Shown: positions 1-6,822, numbered from the stretch's first letter. The stretch: DNA of 7,397 nt from Candidatus Hydrogenedentota bacterium (GCA_026387845.1 JAPLKX010000336.1:1-7397); one strand, 5' to 3'. Notes: generated from the letters alone by a model not told the origin. Program-made: numbers and translations.

Positions 1-201
1 GGTGGTGGTTGCGATCACTTTGGTAAGCGAGGCCAGGTCGTAAAGCGTGCCGGGGTCCGCCGGTTCGGGCAGGGGCACGGCCTGCCGCAGGCCGTACGCG
101 CCGCAAAAAAGGACCTCGTCACGCTGTCCCACACAGGCGACTGCACCGGGCGCGTGAGAGGCTTTTACGGCGTCTTCGAGGGCTTTACTGAACAGGTCCA
201 T
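1..201 (-). CDS. Beta-lactamase-family serine hydrolase, N-terminal part
   Basis: The first 67 residues of a gene that continues beyond the left edge. The visible peptide ends with the segment YDLASLTKVIATT. S58-L-T-K61 is the SxxK catalytic motif of the class C beta-lactamase / penicillin-binding-protein-like family (EstB-type esterases, D-aminopeptidases, PBP4*), with S58 the nucleophile and K61 the general base. There is no obvious signal peptide (start MDLFSKALEDAV), so the protein may be cytoplasmic, more like an esterase or peptidase than a secreted antibiotic-hydrolysing enzyme. The start is set by ATG at 201, with AAGGAAG just upstream (211-205). The family is clear. The substrate cannot be told from this fragment, because the YxN and HxG motifs lie outside the window. 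Confidence 0.85.
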   Translation of the reverse strand, partial: MDLFSKALEDAVKASHAPGAVACVGQRDEVLFCGAYGLRQAVPLPEPADPGTLYDLASLTKVIATTT

Positions 202-216
202 AAACTTCCTTGGGGC

Positions 217-244
217 ATCTTAACACGGGGCGGGGCCGGGTCAA
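217..244 (-). promoter_or_regulatory. Possible sigma70-like promoter for the serine hydrolase gene
   Basis: On the minus strand TTGACC (244-239) and TAAGAT (222-217) are separated by 16 bases. The predicted transcription start, near 210, would fall inside the ribosome binding site of the gene starting at 201. The 5' leader would therefore be very short, which weakens the call. The -35 element touches the T-run of the putative terminator at 243-300. Confidence 0.3.
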
Positions 245-300
245 AAAAAGACAATGCGCCGCATCCGTGTACGGCCTGTGGCCGCACCCGGCCGCGGCGC
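243..300 (-). terminator. Possible intrinsic terminator downstream of the AAKK-repeat gene
   Basis: Read on the minus strand, GCGCCGC (300-294) pairs perfectly with GCGGCGC (262-256) and encloses further GC-rich inverted repeats. Six bases (ATTGTC) follow the stem, then a run of seven T (249-243). The stem is strong but the loop is long (31 nt) and branched, so this is an atypical terminator. It sits where transcription from the small gene at 599-495 would need to stop before the next minus-strand gene. Confidence 0.35.
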
Positions 301-476
301 AAAGTCTTCCAGCCGAAAGGCGGCTGGGAAGTCGCTCTCAGAATCTTTGTTTACCCTTCAGCCAACAAAGATTCTAAGCTTGGTGGAAGGCCCGCGTATC
401 TACGCGGCTACTTCACATTCAGGGTATGACCGGCCCTGTGGCCGACCCGGCGCCGCAAACGGCGGCGGGCCTTCCA
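256..476. repeat. Cluster of back-to-back inverted repeats
   Basis: This non-coding stretch is almost filled with hairpins. They are: 256-262/294-300 (7 bp); 306-315/321-331 (10 bp with one bulge); AGAATCTTTGTT 340-351 with AACAAAGATTCT 364-375 (12 bp, perfect, 12-nt loop); CCGCGTA 392-398 with TACGCGG 401-407; TGGAAGGCCCGC 384-395 with GCGGGCCTTCCA 465-476 (12 bp, perfect); and, inside that last pair, 431-435/440-444 and 451-455/460-464. Segments 271-303 and 429-459 also look like diverged copies of one unit (GGCC-TGTGGCCG-ACCCGGC followed by GCAAA). It could be a structured 3' untranslated region, a REP/MITE-like element, or a structured RNA. The sequence alone does not decide. Confidence 0.6.
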
Positions 477-494
477 AAGCGATTGCGCTGCGCC

Positions 495-599
495 TTACTT
501 CTTGGCCGCTCTTTTCTTCGCGGCGGGCTTTTTCTTGGCGGCCGGCTTTTTCTTGGCGGCTGGCTTTTTCTTGGCGGCTGGTTTCTTTGCTGCTACCAT
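495..599 (-). CDS. 34-residue lysine/alanine-rich histone-H1-tail-like protein
   Basis: A very short gene encoding MVAAKK followed by four PAAKK(K/R) units and a final AAKK. About half the residues are lysine or arginine, and there are no acidic residues. This composition matches the C-terminal tails of bacterial histone-H1-like proteins (the Chlamydia Hc2 / AlgP / Verrucomicrobia-Planctomycetes AAKK type), which bind DNA or RNA electrostatically. Here the tail stands alone with no globular domain. AAGGAG lies 8 bases upstream of the ATG at 599, close to ideal spacing. A second ATG at 605, only two bases after the AAGGAG, would add M-E and is less likely. A role in nucleoid compaction is inferred from composition only. 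It could instead be a remnant of a longer protein, but the strong ribosome binding site and clean TAA argue for a real small gene. Confidence 0.6.
   Translation of the reverse strand: MVAAKKPAAKKKPAAKKKPAAKKKPAAKKRAAKK
510..581 (-). repeat. Four tandem 18-bp units inside the AAKK gene
   Basis: Four consecutive 18-bp copies encode PAAKKK, PAAKKK, PAAKKK and PAAKKR. The first three differ by only a few bases, mostly in third codon positions; the last (lowest coordinate, C-terminal) is the most diverged. Such arrays change copy number easily by slippage, so length variation between strains is expected. Confidence 0.85.
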
Positions 600-1310
600 T
601 TCCATTTCTCCTTGCTTTTCACCTTTGACCACACTTCTTGCACCCCGGGTTCCTTCCGCGACAACGGGTCACGGCCCAGAATGCCTGCTTCACGCGGGTC
701 TCACGTGCGTGGAGCCGCTCAATCGGCCTCAAGCCCCAGGCTTGAAGCCGCTATAGCGCTATCGATGGTGTTTGGAAAGCCGTGGCGCCCCGCGCCCCGG
801 CGAATCAGCGAGAAATGGTCTGCGGCGGGCGGCCGCGGGGGTTTTCCGGAGTGCGCGGCCCTGACCTGATGCAACATAGTATGACAGCTTTATGTTCATC
901 TCCCGTAGTGCCACTGTCCCCCATCCCCCACGCAACTTCCCCGCAAGATTGTCGGCGTGGTGTCGGGGTCTGGCGGCAACCGCTGCACGTGCGCCGTTCA
1001 CTTCGCTGTTCGCGCATCACTCTCCAGTTGTGTGCGCTGTGCGATTGTTCTCAACGTAGACATATGGCCGCACATGCAACCCTTACCTCTATTCAACTAT
1101 CGTTTGTCCCTGCCTCTATTAGCAAACAATTGAAAAAAAAACAAGTATTATTTTTGCCGCTGTTTTTTCCAACCCCGGTTTACCCGGCAAACCGCGGTCA
1201 TGCGCCGCCGTTCCGTGGCGGCGGTATCATGGCGTCCAACTTGGAAGTGTCGGGCATGAAAAAGCGCCAACATCGTTTTCAGGCCCGGTTTTATTGGTTG
1301 ATTTTGATGT

Positions 1311-1336
1311 CGCGGAAATTCACGACAATTTCCGCG
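1311..1336. repeat. Perfect 10-bp inverted repeat
   Basis: CGCGGAAATT (1311-1320) and AATTTCCGCG (1327-1336) are exact reverse complements separated by CACGAC. No T-run follows on either strand, so it is not an obvious terminator. It could be a protein-binding site or a hairpin in a transcript. No gene start lies close by. Confidence 0.6.
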
Positions 1337-1908
1337 CGCGAATGCGACGTCATCTGCCGCGGGGTTTTGGGTTGTTCCGGATGAAATACGAAGACGCCTC
1401 CTCTCCGGGCGGCCGAAGAAAAAAAACAGGCGTATTGCGTTTTTCGCGTCGCAGTCGCGGGCAATTCTTGCGTGCGAACCTTGCGCGGCGTATGAGACGC
1501 CAAAACAATTCGACGGAAGACTTGCAGGAGTGTGAACGCATCTCGCGGCGATTGCTTGATCCGTTGACCGCGAAGTTTGTCTCGATCATGCGGCGAGCGT
1601 TTTTGTCTGCGATCAAGTTTGGTTGAACAGATAAGCGAGTTGTTTTCCCGGCTGCAAATTCTCGGAATAAGTCCCAACCTTCCGCGCGGCGAGCATGACT
1701 CAGGGCGGCGAATGGTCTGCGCGGTGGTAGAGCCATCGTTGCCGGCGGCTCGACCGGCGCGACCCTGGAAGTCATTTAGAAACGCGCCGCGTTAGCCGGC
1801 ACCGGTACGATGCGCGCGGGTACAACCGCGTTGGCCGCTGGGCGGGCTGGCGATGTAACTATGTGTGGCTCAAGGCGTTGGGATGTAATTACAGGCTGGC
1901 CGAACAAA

Positions 1909-1957
1909 CAACAGGCATGGGATAGAAGTGGTTGTCGTAATATGCTCAACAGGCATG
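1909..1957. repeat. Imperfect direct repeat, two copies 38 bp apart
   Basis: CAACAGGCATG occurs at 1909-1919 and again at 1947-1957. Each copy is followed a few bases later by a related TAGAAG(T/C)GG. This suggests a duplicated unit of about 38 bp in the non-coding region just downstream of the hybrid kinase gene. Function unknown. Confidence 0.5.
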
Positions 1958-2027
1958 TTTGTGTAGAAGCGGCAAGTGATTCCCCCATAAATGAACCAAT
2001 GGCCTCGATGGCAGCGTTTTCGGTTAC

Positions 2028-4034
2028 TCAGCCTGTCTCGCCGGCGATCATTTGGTGGACTTTGCGGACCAGGCCGTCGACGGTGAAGGGTTTTTGCAGG
2101 AACTCGATCTGTGCGTCCAGCACGCCGTGGTGCGCGATCACGTCGTCGGTGTATCCGGACATGTACAGCACCTTGAGGTCGGGCCGGAGCAACGCGATCT
2201 GGCGGTACAATTCTCTGCCGTTCATCTGCGGCATGACGACGTCGGTCAGCAACAGGTCAATTGGGCCGCCGTGGGCCTCGGCCAGCCGCAAGGCGTCGGG
2301 GCTGCTGCCGGCCTCGATGACGTCGTACCCGTGGCTTTTCAAGATGTTGCAGGCCAGTTTGCGCACGCTCGTCTCATCTTCAACCACGAGGATTGTGCCT
2401 TTACCGGCGGCCATTTCGGGCTGTTTCTCGATGACCAGCTCGGGTTGGACATCGCCGGTTGCCTGCGGCAAGTAAATTTTGAATATGGTGCCGCGGCCGG
2501 GCTCGCTGTACACCCAGATGTTGCCTCCGTGCTGTTTGACAATCCCGTAAACGGTTGCCAGCCCCAGGCCCGTGCCTTCGCCGGGCGCTTTGGTTGTGAA
2601 AAACGGCTCGAAAATCTTATCGACTGTTTCCCGGCCCATCCCGACGCCGGTATCGCTGACGGCCAGCATGGCGTACTGCCCCGGCTCGACGCCGGGCCGG
2701 CCCTTGGCGTAGGACGCGTCGAGTGTGACGTTTGCGGTCTCGATGGTGAGCCGGCCGCCCTGGGGCATGGCGTCGCGCGCATTGATGGAAAGGTTCATGA
2801 GGACCTGCTGGATCTGCGGCGGGTCGCCTTTGATATTGACAAGATCGGGGTCCAGCGTGGTTATGATCTCGACATCTTCGCCAATGATGCGCTGCAGCAT
2901 TTTCTTGAACGAGGAGATAATCTTGTTGAGGTTGACCACCTTCATCTCGAGCATCTGCCGGCGGCTGAACGCCAGCAACTGGCCGGTGAGGTTCTTTGCG
3001 CGCTCGGCGGCCTCTCTAATTTCCTCGAAATCGCGATACAGGGGGTCAGCGGGGTTTAGGTCAATCAACGCCATTTCGGCGTAGCCGATCATCGGGGTGA
3101 GCAGGTTGTTGAAGTCGTGGGCGATCCCGCCGGCGAGCCGGCCGATCGATTCCATTTTCTGCGCCTGGTGCAGTTGGGCGTGAAGCCGCTCCTTCTCCTC
3201 CTCGATCCGCTCGCGGTCCGTGACGTCCTGCCCCGTGGCCAGCACCCCGACCAGCGACCCCGAGGCGTCAACCAACTTGGTGTTATACCACTCGATCAGG
3301 TGCTCCCGGCCGGCCCGGTCCAGGATAGGATTAACCACCTTGCCCTCGAGCGGGCCACCCGCCACCGCCCCAAAGAACAGGTCGCGGATTCTATCGCGGT
3401 CGTGGGCCGGCAGGAACGTTTCGAACCAGGATTTGCCCTGCACGTCCCGGGCGGAATATCCGGTGATGTCTTCCAAATATTTGTTGAGACGCAGGATTCG
3501 GCCTTCGAGATCGAGTACGAGCACGATGGTATGCGCGGTATCGATGAGGCTCTCGACGAAATCTCTTTCCCGCCGCAACTCTTCCTCGGCCCGGCGCCGT
3601 TCGGCCAACTCGGCCTCGAGTTGCCGGTTCAGCCGGGCCAGTTCCTTCATGTCGTTGAACCGGGCGCGCGCGATCGTGATGGCCCGCTCGAGCTCGGGCG
3701 CACTCGGCGGCTTGACCACGTACGCGCCCGCGCCCGCCTCGCCCGCCCGCGCCACAAGGTCCTTGCGGTCGTGCGCGGAGAGGATCACGACGGGCGTCGG
3801 GCACTGGGCCTGTATCTGCCGGGTCACTTCGATCCCGTCGATGTCGGGCAGGCCGATATCCATCAGGATCAGGTCGGGCCGCAGGTCGAGAGTCAATTTG
3901 AGGGCGGTTTTGCCGTCAGAAGCTCTGGCGATGACCGTACAACCCAGTTCACGGATGACCCTCTCGATCATTTCGCAAGCCTGGGGATTGTCCTCGACGA
4001 TCAACACCCTGGTTGGTCCATCTTTCACTATCAC
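2028..4034 (-). CDS. Soluble hybrid histidine kinase, REC-PAS-HisKA-HATPase-REC
   Basis: A 668-residue signalling kinase. The N-terminal receiver (about 8-123) has acidic E14/D15, phospho-acceptor D59 in LILMDIGLPD, S86 and K108. A charged coiled coil (about 128-157) leads to a PAS domain (about 158-275). The dimerisation/phospho-transfer helix carries H306 in GGIAHDFNNLL. The ATPase domain has N414/N418 (N box), D461-TGVGM and G487-TGLGL. The C-terminal receiver (about 546-665) has E552/D553, phospho-acceptor D598 in LLLTDVVMPQ, S626 and K648. All catalytic residues are present. No membrane segment or DNA-binding domain is seen, so it should be a cytoplasmic phosphorelay hub whose PAS ligand and partners are unknown. 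The start is a GTG at 4034, with a weak GGA about 8 bases upstream. GTG at 4028, 7 bases after an AGG, is an equally possible start. The gene is divergent from the rhaT-like operon. A TATTAT (4074-4069) may be its -10 element. Confidence 0.95.
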   Translation of the reverse strand: MIVKDGPTRVLIVEDNPQACEMIERVIRELGCTVIARASDGKTALKLTLDLRPDLILMDIGLPDIDGIEVTRQIQAQCPTPVVILSAHDRKDLVARAGEAGAGAYVVKPPSAPELERAITIARARFNDMKELARLNRQLEAELAERRRAEEELRRERDFVESLIDTAHTIVLVLDLEGRILRLNKYLEDITGYSARDVQGKSWFETFLPAHDRDRIRDLFFGAVAGGPLEGKVVNPILDRAGREHLIEWYNTKLVDASGSLVGVLATGQDVTDRERIEEEKERLHAQLHQAQKMESIGRLAGGIAHDFNNLLTPMIGYAEMALIDLNPADPLYRDFEEIREAAERAKNLTGQLLAFSRRQMLEMKVVNLNKIISSFKKMLQRIIGEDVEIITTLDPDLVNIKGDPPQIQQVLMNLSINARDAMPQGGRLTIETANVTLDASYAKGRPGVEPGQYAMLAVSDTGVGMGRETVDKIFEPFFTTKAPGEGTGLGLATVYGIVKQHGGNIWVYSEPGRGTIFKIYLPQATGDVQPELVIEKQPEMAAGKGTILVVEDETSVRKLACNILKSHGYDVIEAGSSPDALRLAEAHGGPIDLLLTDVVMPQMNGRELYRQIALLRPDLKVLYMSGYTDDVIAHHGVLDAQIEFLQKPFTVDGLVRKVHQMIAGETG

Positions 4035-4126
4035 ACCTGCTTTCCGTCCTTCAACCCCACATCTCTAAATAATACCATTTCCCGGGAGGGCCAAACATTT
4101 TTGCTTCCTTGGGACGCCGGCGTGTG

Positions 4127-4143
4127 TCCGAAATAATTTCGGA
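4127..4143. promoter_or_regulatory. Candidate operator, 17-bp palindrome between divergent genes
   Basis: TCCGAAATAATTTCGGA has perfect 8-bp arms around a central A. It lies 27 bases upstream of the proposed -35 element of the rhaT-like operon and about 50 bases upstream of the possible -10 of the divergent kinase gene. A dimeric regulator bound here could affect both. The regulator is not in the window and I do not recognise the site. Confidence 0.45.
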
Positions 4144-4170
4144 CCTACAACCGGGTACTTCCGCACCCCT

Positions 4171-4199
4171 TTCAACGGCCCGCCGCTTGCCTATATAAT
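4171..4199 (+). promoter_or_regulatory. Sigma70-like promoter of the rhaT-fetAB operon
   Basis: TTCAAC (4171-4176) and a perfect TATAAT (4194-4199) are 17 bases apart. The predicted start is near 4206, giving a leader of about 30 bases that includes GAGGAGAGG just before the ATG at 4237. The -35 is a moderate match and the -10 is consensus. Confidence 0.55.
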
Positions 4200-4236
4200 C
4201 CGCCCGGACAGGCTGAAGTTTTTTGAGGAGAGGCTG

Positions 4237-5295
4237 ATGGATCCGCATCCGTTTTTTGGCGTATTCCTGCACTCGCTGGGCGGGCTGGCCGCCGGCAGCT
4301 TTTACATCCCGTTCAAGAAAGTCCGGGGCTGGTCGTGGGAGAGTTACTGGCTGGTGAACGGCGTGTTCAGTTGGATTGTGCTGCCGTGGCTGGTTGCGCT
4401 TCTGGTTTGCCCGAACCTGATAGACGTTTTCCGGGACGCCCCGCTGTCGAGCATGGGTTGGGCCTATTTTTTCGGGGCGTTGTGGGGCGTGGGCGGGCTG
4501 ACGTTTGGGCTGTCGATGCGTTACCTGGGGATGTCGCTGGGTTATGCGCTGGCGCTGGGTTTCTGCGCGGCGTTCGGCACGATCATCCCGCCGATGTTCA
4601 CGGGCAAGCTGGGCCCGCTGGTCGAGTCCAATTCGGGGCTGATGATCCTGGCGGGCGTGGGCGTATGCCTGGCGGGGATCGCGCTGTGCGGGCGCGCCGG
4701 CTGGATGAAAGAGCGCGAACTGTCCCCGGAGCAGAAGAAAGCGACGATCCGCGAGTTCAGTTTTGTCAAAGGGGTGTGGGTGGCGATTTTTGCCGGCATC
4801 ATGAGCGCCTGCATGGCGTTCGGCATCAGCGCGGGAAAACCGATGGCGGAACTGGCGACGAAATACGGCACGTCGGCCATATGGAGCACCTCGCCCATTT
4901 ACGTGCTGGTTATGGCGGGCGGGTTTACGACCAACTTCATCTGGTGCGTGTTCCTGAACGTTCGGAACAAATCCTCTGCCGATTATTTGGGCCCGGGCGC
5001 GACTGCGTCCGCGCTGGCGTCGAACTATTTGTTCTCCGCGCTCGCCGGAACCATCTGGTACATGCAATTCCTGTTCTACGGGATGGGCACGACGCAGATG
5101 GGCCGGTATGACTTCTCGAGCTGGGCCATCCACATGGCGTTCATCATTGTGTTCAGCAACTTGTGGGGCCTTTATTTCCTCGAATGGCGCGGCGTGAGCA
5201 GGTCGGTCCACAGAATTGTGTTTGCCGGTATTCTTGTGCTGGTCGCGTCAACCTTGGTGATAGGCCTCGGGAACTATCTGGCCACATTGAAATGA
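4237..5295 (+). CDS. rhaT: RhaT-family L-rhamnose/proton symporter-like protein
   Basis: A 352-residue integral membrane protein with about ten hydrophobic segments, close to the 344 residues of E. coli RhaT. Family-typical stretches are visible: FYIPFKKVRGWSWES near residue 22, SMRYLGMSLGYALALG near 93-108, an AGKPM motif around 204, and WYMQFLFYGMG followed by YDFSSWAIHM and a final EWRGVSR loop. RhaT imports L-rhamnose by proton symport across the inner membrane. The true substrate here could be another deoxy-sugar, and no rhamnose catabolic gene is present in the window. The start ATG follows GAGGAGAGG at 6-base spacing. It is the first gene of the operon, and its TGA overlaps the ATG of fetA (ATGA), so translation is probably coupled. 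The long antisense open frame under it is a shadow. Confidence 0.9.
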   Translation: MDPHPFFGVFLHSLGGLAAGSFYIPFKKVRGWSWESYWLVNGVFSWIVLPWLVALLVCPNLIDVFRDAPLSSMGWAYFFGALWGVGGLTFGLSMRYLGMSLGYALALGFCAAFGTIIPPMFTGKLGPLVESNSGLMILAGVGVCLAGIALCGRAGWMKERELSPEQKKATIREFSFVKGVWVAIFAGIMSACMAFGISAGKPMAELATKYGTSAIWSTSPIYVLVMAGGFTTNFIWCVFLNVRNKSSADYLGPGATASALASNYLFSALAGTIWYMQFLFYGMGTTQMGRYDFSSWAIHMAFIIVFSNLWGLYFLEWRGVSRSVHRIVFAGILVLVASTLVIGLGNYLATLK

Positions 5296-5895
5296 CCGAA
5301 ACCGATCATCCGCCCGCCGTCCGGTTGGACCGGGTGACCCTCCGGTTCGGCGGCAAGACGGTGCTGCGCCGGCTTTCGTTCGAGGTTGCACCCGGCCAGA
5401 AAATCACCCTCACCGGCCGGTCCGGCTCGGGGAAAACATCGATCTTGCGGTGCATACTGGGTTTTACGATCCCTGACGAAGGCGCCGTTTACATCGAGGG
5501 CGCAGGAACCCGACCTCGGCACGGGAACCGTAACCGAAATCCTCGAGCGGCCGTTCTATTACCGGGCAAACCGGCCATTGCGCAAAAACCTCGCTGAGAC
5601 CCCCGAACTTTTCGAGCGTTTTATGCTCGGCAGGGACCTGATCAACCAGCAGGTCACAGAACTTTCCGGCGGGGAGAAGCAACGGGTGGCCCTGATCTCT
5701 TCGATCCTGCTGGGCCGGCGGATCTTCCTGCTCGACGAAGTCACGTCCGCGCTGGACAGTGCCGCAAAAGGCGCCGTGCTCGAGTTTTTCCGGCCGCGCG
5801 GCGACGTTACGGTGATTTCCGTTTCCCACGACACGCAAGCGTTCAATGACCGCGTCATTGACATAACCGTTGCCGGAGGCTCATCGGATGAGTGA
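5292..5895 (+). pseudogene. fetA: FetA-type ABC exporter ATPase, broken by internal deletion and frameshift
   Basis: The ATP-binding subunit partner of FetB (E. coli FetA/YbbL, linked to iron export and peroxide resistance). Residues 1-70 (to about 5501) read normally, with Walker A GRSGSGKT at 42-49. From about 5500 the homology continues in the next frame: Q-loop AQEP, signature LSGGEKQR (5662-5685), Walker B IFLLDE (5722-5739), H-loop VSHD (5821-5832), TGA at 5893-5895. The first frame ends at a stop at 5595-5597. Walker A lysine to Q-loop glutamine spans about 24 residues, against roughly 42 in E. coli FetA. About 18 codons are therefore missing, which fits a deletion of 53 or 56 bases. 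Both parts are otherwise well conserved, so the loss is recent or is an assembly error. Its start overlaps rhaT by ATGA, and its end overlaps fetB by 8 bases. Confidence 0.85.
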
Positions 5896-6679
5896 AACCG
5901 TCGAGATTGGGAACCTCAACCTGGCCCTGGCGTACGGGCTGCTGGTGTTTCCGCTGGCGATCATCCTTTGGTACCGTGTGCCGATACTGGGCGAGACGGC
6001 CCAATCGGTGGTCCGGATGACGGTCCAGTTGGTATTTGTGGGGCTGTACCTGGAGGTGGTGTTCCGTCTTAACTGGTGGTGGCTGAACGCGCTGTGGCTG
6101 CTGGTGATGATGGCCGTAGCCGACGTTTCGGTGATTCGTGGCGCGGGGCTGCGGATGAGGCGGTTTATGATACCGCTGTTTATCGCGTTGCTGGTGGGAT
6201 CCGCGGTACCGCTGCTGTTTTTCGTAGGCGTGATTCTGCGGCGCCCATCCCCGCTCGAGGCGCAGTTCGCCATCCCGATTGGCGGGATGATCCTCGGGAA
6301 CTGCCTGCGCGCAGACATCATCGGCATCCGGAACTTCTACGAAGCGATCCGCAAGAGCGAGAAGGCTTTCCTTCACACGCTGGCCCAGGGGGCGCGGCTG
6401 GGCGAGGCTACCCGGCCCTACATGCGCAATGCCACCCACGCCGCGCTCGGGCCGACCGTCGCGACCATGGCCACCATCGGCATTGTCGCCCTGCCCGGGA
6501 TGATGACCGGCGTCATATTGGCCGGGGCGAACCCGCTGACCGCCATTAAGTACCAGATTGCCATCATGATAGCCATCTTCTCCGGCACCGCCATCACGGT
6601 GGCGCTCGCCATTTGGCTGACCATGACGCAGAGTTTCACCCCCTACGGCACGCTCGACGCTGACATCTTCAGGAAGTGA
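5888..6679 (+). CDS. fetB: FetB-type ABC metal exporter permease (UPF0014 family)
   Basis: A 263-residue membrane permease, close to the 259 residues of E. coli FetB/YbbM, with about seven hydrophobic segments. Strong family signatures are IPIGGMILGN in the middle and, further on, VALPGMMTGVILAGANPL followed by AIKYQIAIM. With FetA it forms an inner-membrane ABC transporter linked in E. coli to iron export under oxidative stress. The metal here is inferred from the family. Start choice: GGAGG at 5875-5879 lies 8 bases before ATG 5888, so an upstream ATG at 5870 is not used. The start overlaps the end of fetA by 8 bases. The gene is intact although its ATPase partner is broken, so without a functional fetA the permease would be orphaned. 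Confidence 0.92.
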   Translation: MSETVEIGNLNLALAYGLLVFPLAIILWYRVPILGETAQSVVRMTVQLVFVGLYLEVVFRLNWWWLNALWLLVMMAVADVSVIRGAGLRMRRFMIPLFIALLVGSAVPLLFFVGVILRRPSPLEAQFAIPIGGMILGNCLRADIIGIRNFYEAIRKSEKAFLHTLAQGARLGEATRPYMRNATHAALGPTVATMATIGIVALPGMMTGVILAGANPLTAIKYQIAIMIAIFSGTAITVALAIWLTMTQSFTPYGTLDADIFRK

Positions 6680-6767
6680 CGTTGGGACGCCCCCGGCCGC
6701 GCTTCTTAGCGCGCGTTGTGGGGTGTGCCCCGCATTTTGCATTTTGTACTGGGCTTTGCGGCTGGAC

Positions 6768-6790
6768 GGCGCGGGCGAGACGTCCGCGCC
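6768..6790. repeat. GC-rich hairpin, possible REP-like element
   Basis: GGCGCGGGCG (6768-6777) pairs with CGTCCGCGCC (6781-6790) across a 3-base AGA loop; the ten pairs include one G-U. No T-run follows, so it is a poor intrinsic terminator despite lying between fetB and the tRNA gene. Its compact symmetric form suits a dispersed palindromic repeat, which needs a genome-wide copy count to confirm. Confidence 0.5.
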
Positions 6791-6822
6791 TACCACAGGG
6801 CTTATTCCCAGGCGCAAAACAC

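Larger units (their letters stand above)
606..2027. other. Long stretch with no convincing gene
   Basis: About 1.4 kb between the AAKK gene and the hybrid kinase. Open frames exist on both strands but overlap one another, lack good ribosome binding sites and show no recognisable domain. The region holds small structured elements: TCAAGCC/GGCTTGA around 728-744; an AT-rich tract near 1124-1160; adjacent hairpins at 1176-1194 and 1203-1223; a perfect 10-bp stem at 1311-1336; and an imperfect direct repeat at 1909-1957. Base composition is more mixed than in the flanking genes. The stretch may be decayed coding sequence or hold unrecognised RNA. I see no tRNA, rRNA, tmRNA or transposase in it. 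Confidence 0.5.

Noticed and set aside
502..756. Plus-strand frame with FFLAAG repeats, resembling a hydrophobic repeat protein
   Set aside because: It is the antisense reading of the AAKK repeats. The ribosome binding site and spacing support the minus-strand gene instead.
1294..1626. Plus-strand frame of 110 codons, arginine-rich, in the large gap
   Set aside because: Starts with TTG without a good ribosome binding site, contains the 10-bp inverted repeat, shows weaker third-position GC than the real genes, and has no recognisable domain. An internal ATG at 1381 is no better supported.
1350..1775. Minus-strand frame of 141 codons in the gap
   Set aside because: No ribosome binding site and no domain. 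It overlaps competing frames of equal quality on the other strand.
1909..1957. Possible start of a CRISPR-like array
   Set aside because: Only two short imperfect copies, with no regular repeats or spacers beyond them and no cas genes.
2052..4136. Long plus-strand open frames (2052-3059 and 3117-4136) across the hybrid kinase
   Set aside because: Antisense to a kinase with all catalytic motifs. No domain or ribosome binding site supports them.
4051..5211. Long open frame (386 codons) on the minus strand across the rhaT-like gene
   Set aside because: Fully antisense to a clearly recognisable membrane transporter. The product is rich in R, H, P and Q with no domain, as expected of a GC-rich shadow frame.
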